Of a DNA stretch of 5,519 nt, positions 4,460 to 5,519 are shown piece by piece. The notes beneath the pieces were generated by a model. It was not told the DNA's origin and searched no databases. It worked only from the letters and a program-made list of their open reading frames with translations. Location of the stretch: contig JALNZQ010000181.1 in the NCBI GenBank assembly GCA_023229165.1, positions 1 through 5,519 on the forward strand, read 5' to 3'. How positions within the stretch are numbered: position 1 is the first letter of the stretch; each line of letters begins with the position of its first letter. This stretch comes from Methanothrix sp. (GTDB lineage: Archaea; Halobacteriota; Methanosarcinia; Methanotrichales; Methanotrichaceae). Both the position numbers and the translations under genes were made by a program.

Positions 4460-5519
4460 TCAGTCGGCTTTTTTGCCTGTATATCTCTTTAGATAAATGC
4501 TCACCACATCATAAGGAATGGTATGCTTCTCCAACCGGAGATGATTGGCCAGGGCCTCTGCTTCTTTGCTGTAAGAGCCGGCCACCTTTTCAGCGTACTT
4601 TATGCCGTCAGCAGTGAGCATGTACTCGTATCGCTGCCGCCACTGAGAATTTAGCTCATAGTGCCGCTCGTCCTGATAGATCATGCCGCCCGCCACCAGG
4701 ATCTGAATGTCTTCAAAAAGCCTCTCGCTATAGGGAAAGCCATAATCGGAATGAAAAGAATAGTCGAAAAGGCCACACAGGCTAGCCGGACCCAGATCCT
4801 TTATCCTGGCCACGGTCCGGTAGAGCCAGGTTATGTTTCTGATCCTGGGAACGAGGATCTTCTGGCCGTAAGTCTCAGAAAGCATTTGATGCAGGGAATA
4901 AAATAGCAGCAGTAGCCCGTCAATGGGAAGGTAGCTCTCAGAGCGAATAAAGGAGAGGAGCCGCTCTGCCTGATCCCTCACCTCCTCTAGTGATATCTTT
5001 GGCCGATCGTCCGAGAAGAAGGAGATAGCGATCTGGCGGGTCAAAGATTTGACCAGGCCCGCCGCTAAGGCCGATTCGTCATAAAAAAATCCATTCGCCT
5101 GCGTTCTCATGGACCTTGGCACTCCGCTGCCCACAGTGACATCCACCAATGCGCCATATTTCTTGCCGAGGGCGTCCTCGAAGAGCTTTCTCATGCGGCC
5201 ATGGCGAGAAACCGTGGAGAGGGCCATTCTGATATCCGGTGACAGAGACCTGTGGTCAAACCTGGCAGCCAGGGGAAATTCTCGGCCATATTTTATGCGT
5301 GCCAGGAGATCTCGGGAGGTATCGTCCCCCCTCTGCCGGATGAAATCCAGAAGATCGGGGTCCGTAAACTCTCGAAAGAATAGAACAATGCTGCTTTTTG
5401 CCTCATCCGCATCCATCCGGCTCAAGGCGCGCTCCAATGCGGTCAGCAGCATGGCCCGAATAGACTGAACGGTTGGATGGTAGATGAGTGCATTATAGTG
5501 ATGGGCCCGGGCAATGAGC
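4460..5519 (-). CDS. HD-superfamily phosphohydrolase-like protein (COG1078 type), N-terminus outside the window
   Basis: The reading frame is open to the right edge and shows 352 residues of a longer protein. An internal ATG at 5452 is not the start, because the preceding in-frame residues (ARAHHYNALIYHPTVQSIRA) match the family. The block from HHYNALIYHPTV through TDPDLLDFIRQRG and the following ARIKYGREFP resembles the helical part after the HD site in COG1078/dNTPase-like proteins (SAMHD1 relatives). The metal-binding HD motif itself would lie in the missing part, so activity cannot be judged. After ATG 5452, residues 203-290 look like a winged-helix-type module (FPYSERLFEDIQILVAGGMIY, then YEYMLTADGIKYAEKV), perhaps for nucleic acid or protein binding. 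The C-terminus ends in KRYTGKKAD. There is no signal peptide or membrane segment in the visible part. It converges on the small secreted protein. A nucleotide phosphohydrolase role is inferred from family resemblance only. Confidence 0.72.
   Translation of the reverse strand, partial: LIARAHHYNALIYHPTVQSIRAMLLTALERALSRMDADEAKSSIVLFFREFTDPDLLDFIRQRGDDTSRDLLARIKYGREFPLAARFDHRSLSPDIRMALSTVSRHGRMRKLFEDALGKKYGALVDVTVGSGVPRSMRTQANGFFYDESALAAGLVKSLTRQIAISFFSDDRPKISLEEVRDQAERLLSFIRSESYLPIDGLLLLFYSLHQMLSETYGQKILVPRIRNITWLYRTVARIKDLGPASLCGLFDYSFHSDYGFPYSERLFEDIQILVAGGMIYQDERHYELNSQWRQRYEYMLTADGIKYAEKVAGSYSKEAEALANHLRLEKHTIPYDVVSIYLKRYTGKKAD

Noticed and set aside
5450..5452. ATG at 5452 as the true start of the HD-like protein
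   Set aside because: The frame stays open to the window edge and the upstream residues fit the family, so the gene is cut by the window.
4661..5468. Plus-strand open frames opposite the HD-like gene
   Set aside because: Arg/Ser-rich antisense products without ribosome binding sites, lying opposite a family-matching gene.
1..5519. CRISPR array, insertion sequence, toxin-antitoxin or defence system
   Set aside because: No regularly spaced repeats, transposase motifs, terminal inverted repeats or paired small genes were seen anywhere in the window.

Overview
The window reads as a methanogenic archaeon, most likely of the Methanothrix (Methanosaeta) type. The taxonomic anchor is a complete O-phosphoseryl-tRNA:Cys-tRNA synthase (SepCysS), an enzyme largely confined to methanogens and Archaeoglobus. 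Archaeal-type TATA boxes, GGAGG ribosome binding sites, one TTG start, roughly balanced base composition and three small exported proteins rich in N-X-S/T sequons agree with this. The genus is an inference; the archaeal methanogen assignment is well supported.

Layout. Positions 1-108 may hold the acidic 3' end of a gene starting outside the window. A 226-residue secreted, sequon-rich protein follows on + (258-938), with a TATA box and a strong ribosome binding site before a TTG codon. It converges on a minus-strand secreted TPR protein (1074-1541 or longer); between them lie a 14-bp tandem repeat and a long imperfect hairpin built from CTTTGTG/CACAAAG heptamers. Upstream of the TPR gene, in the same direction, is SepCysS (pscS, 1631-2776). 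Divergent from pscS, across 86 bp with apparently interlocked promoters, is a glycerophosphodiester phosphodiesterase-like protein (2863-3801). Its C-terminus is a cysteine-rich metal-binding domain of the PF04071/COG2158 type. Next on + is a small secreted protein with three copies of an F-L-N-D-x-W-like motif (3925-4389), ending at a hairpin/T-rich terminator. A minus-strand HD-superfamily hydrolase-like gene (4460-5519) converges on it and runs off the right edge, so its catalytic N-terminal part is missing.

Function. Only pscS has a firmly known role: converting Sep-tRNA(Cys) to Cys-tRNA(Cys). I see no evidence that the genes form one pathway; the three exported proteins look like independent envelope or extracellular proteins. 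The points most worth a second look are the phosphodiesterase fusion, which also has alanine in place of an expected metal-binding glutamate; the TPR gene, whose ribosome binding site points at ACG rather than a normal start codon; the heptamer hairpin; and the overlapping divergent promoters. No CRISPR array, tRNA, rRNA, insertion sequence or defence cluster was recognised. No stretch longer than 300 bases lacks a gene.
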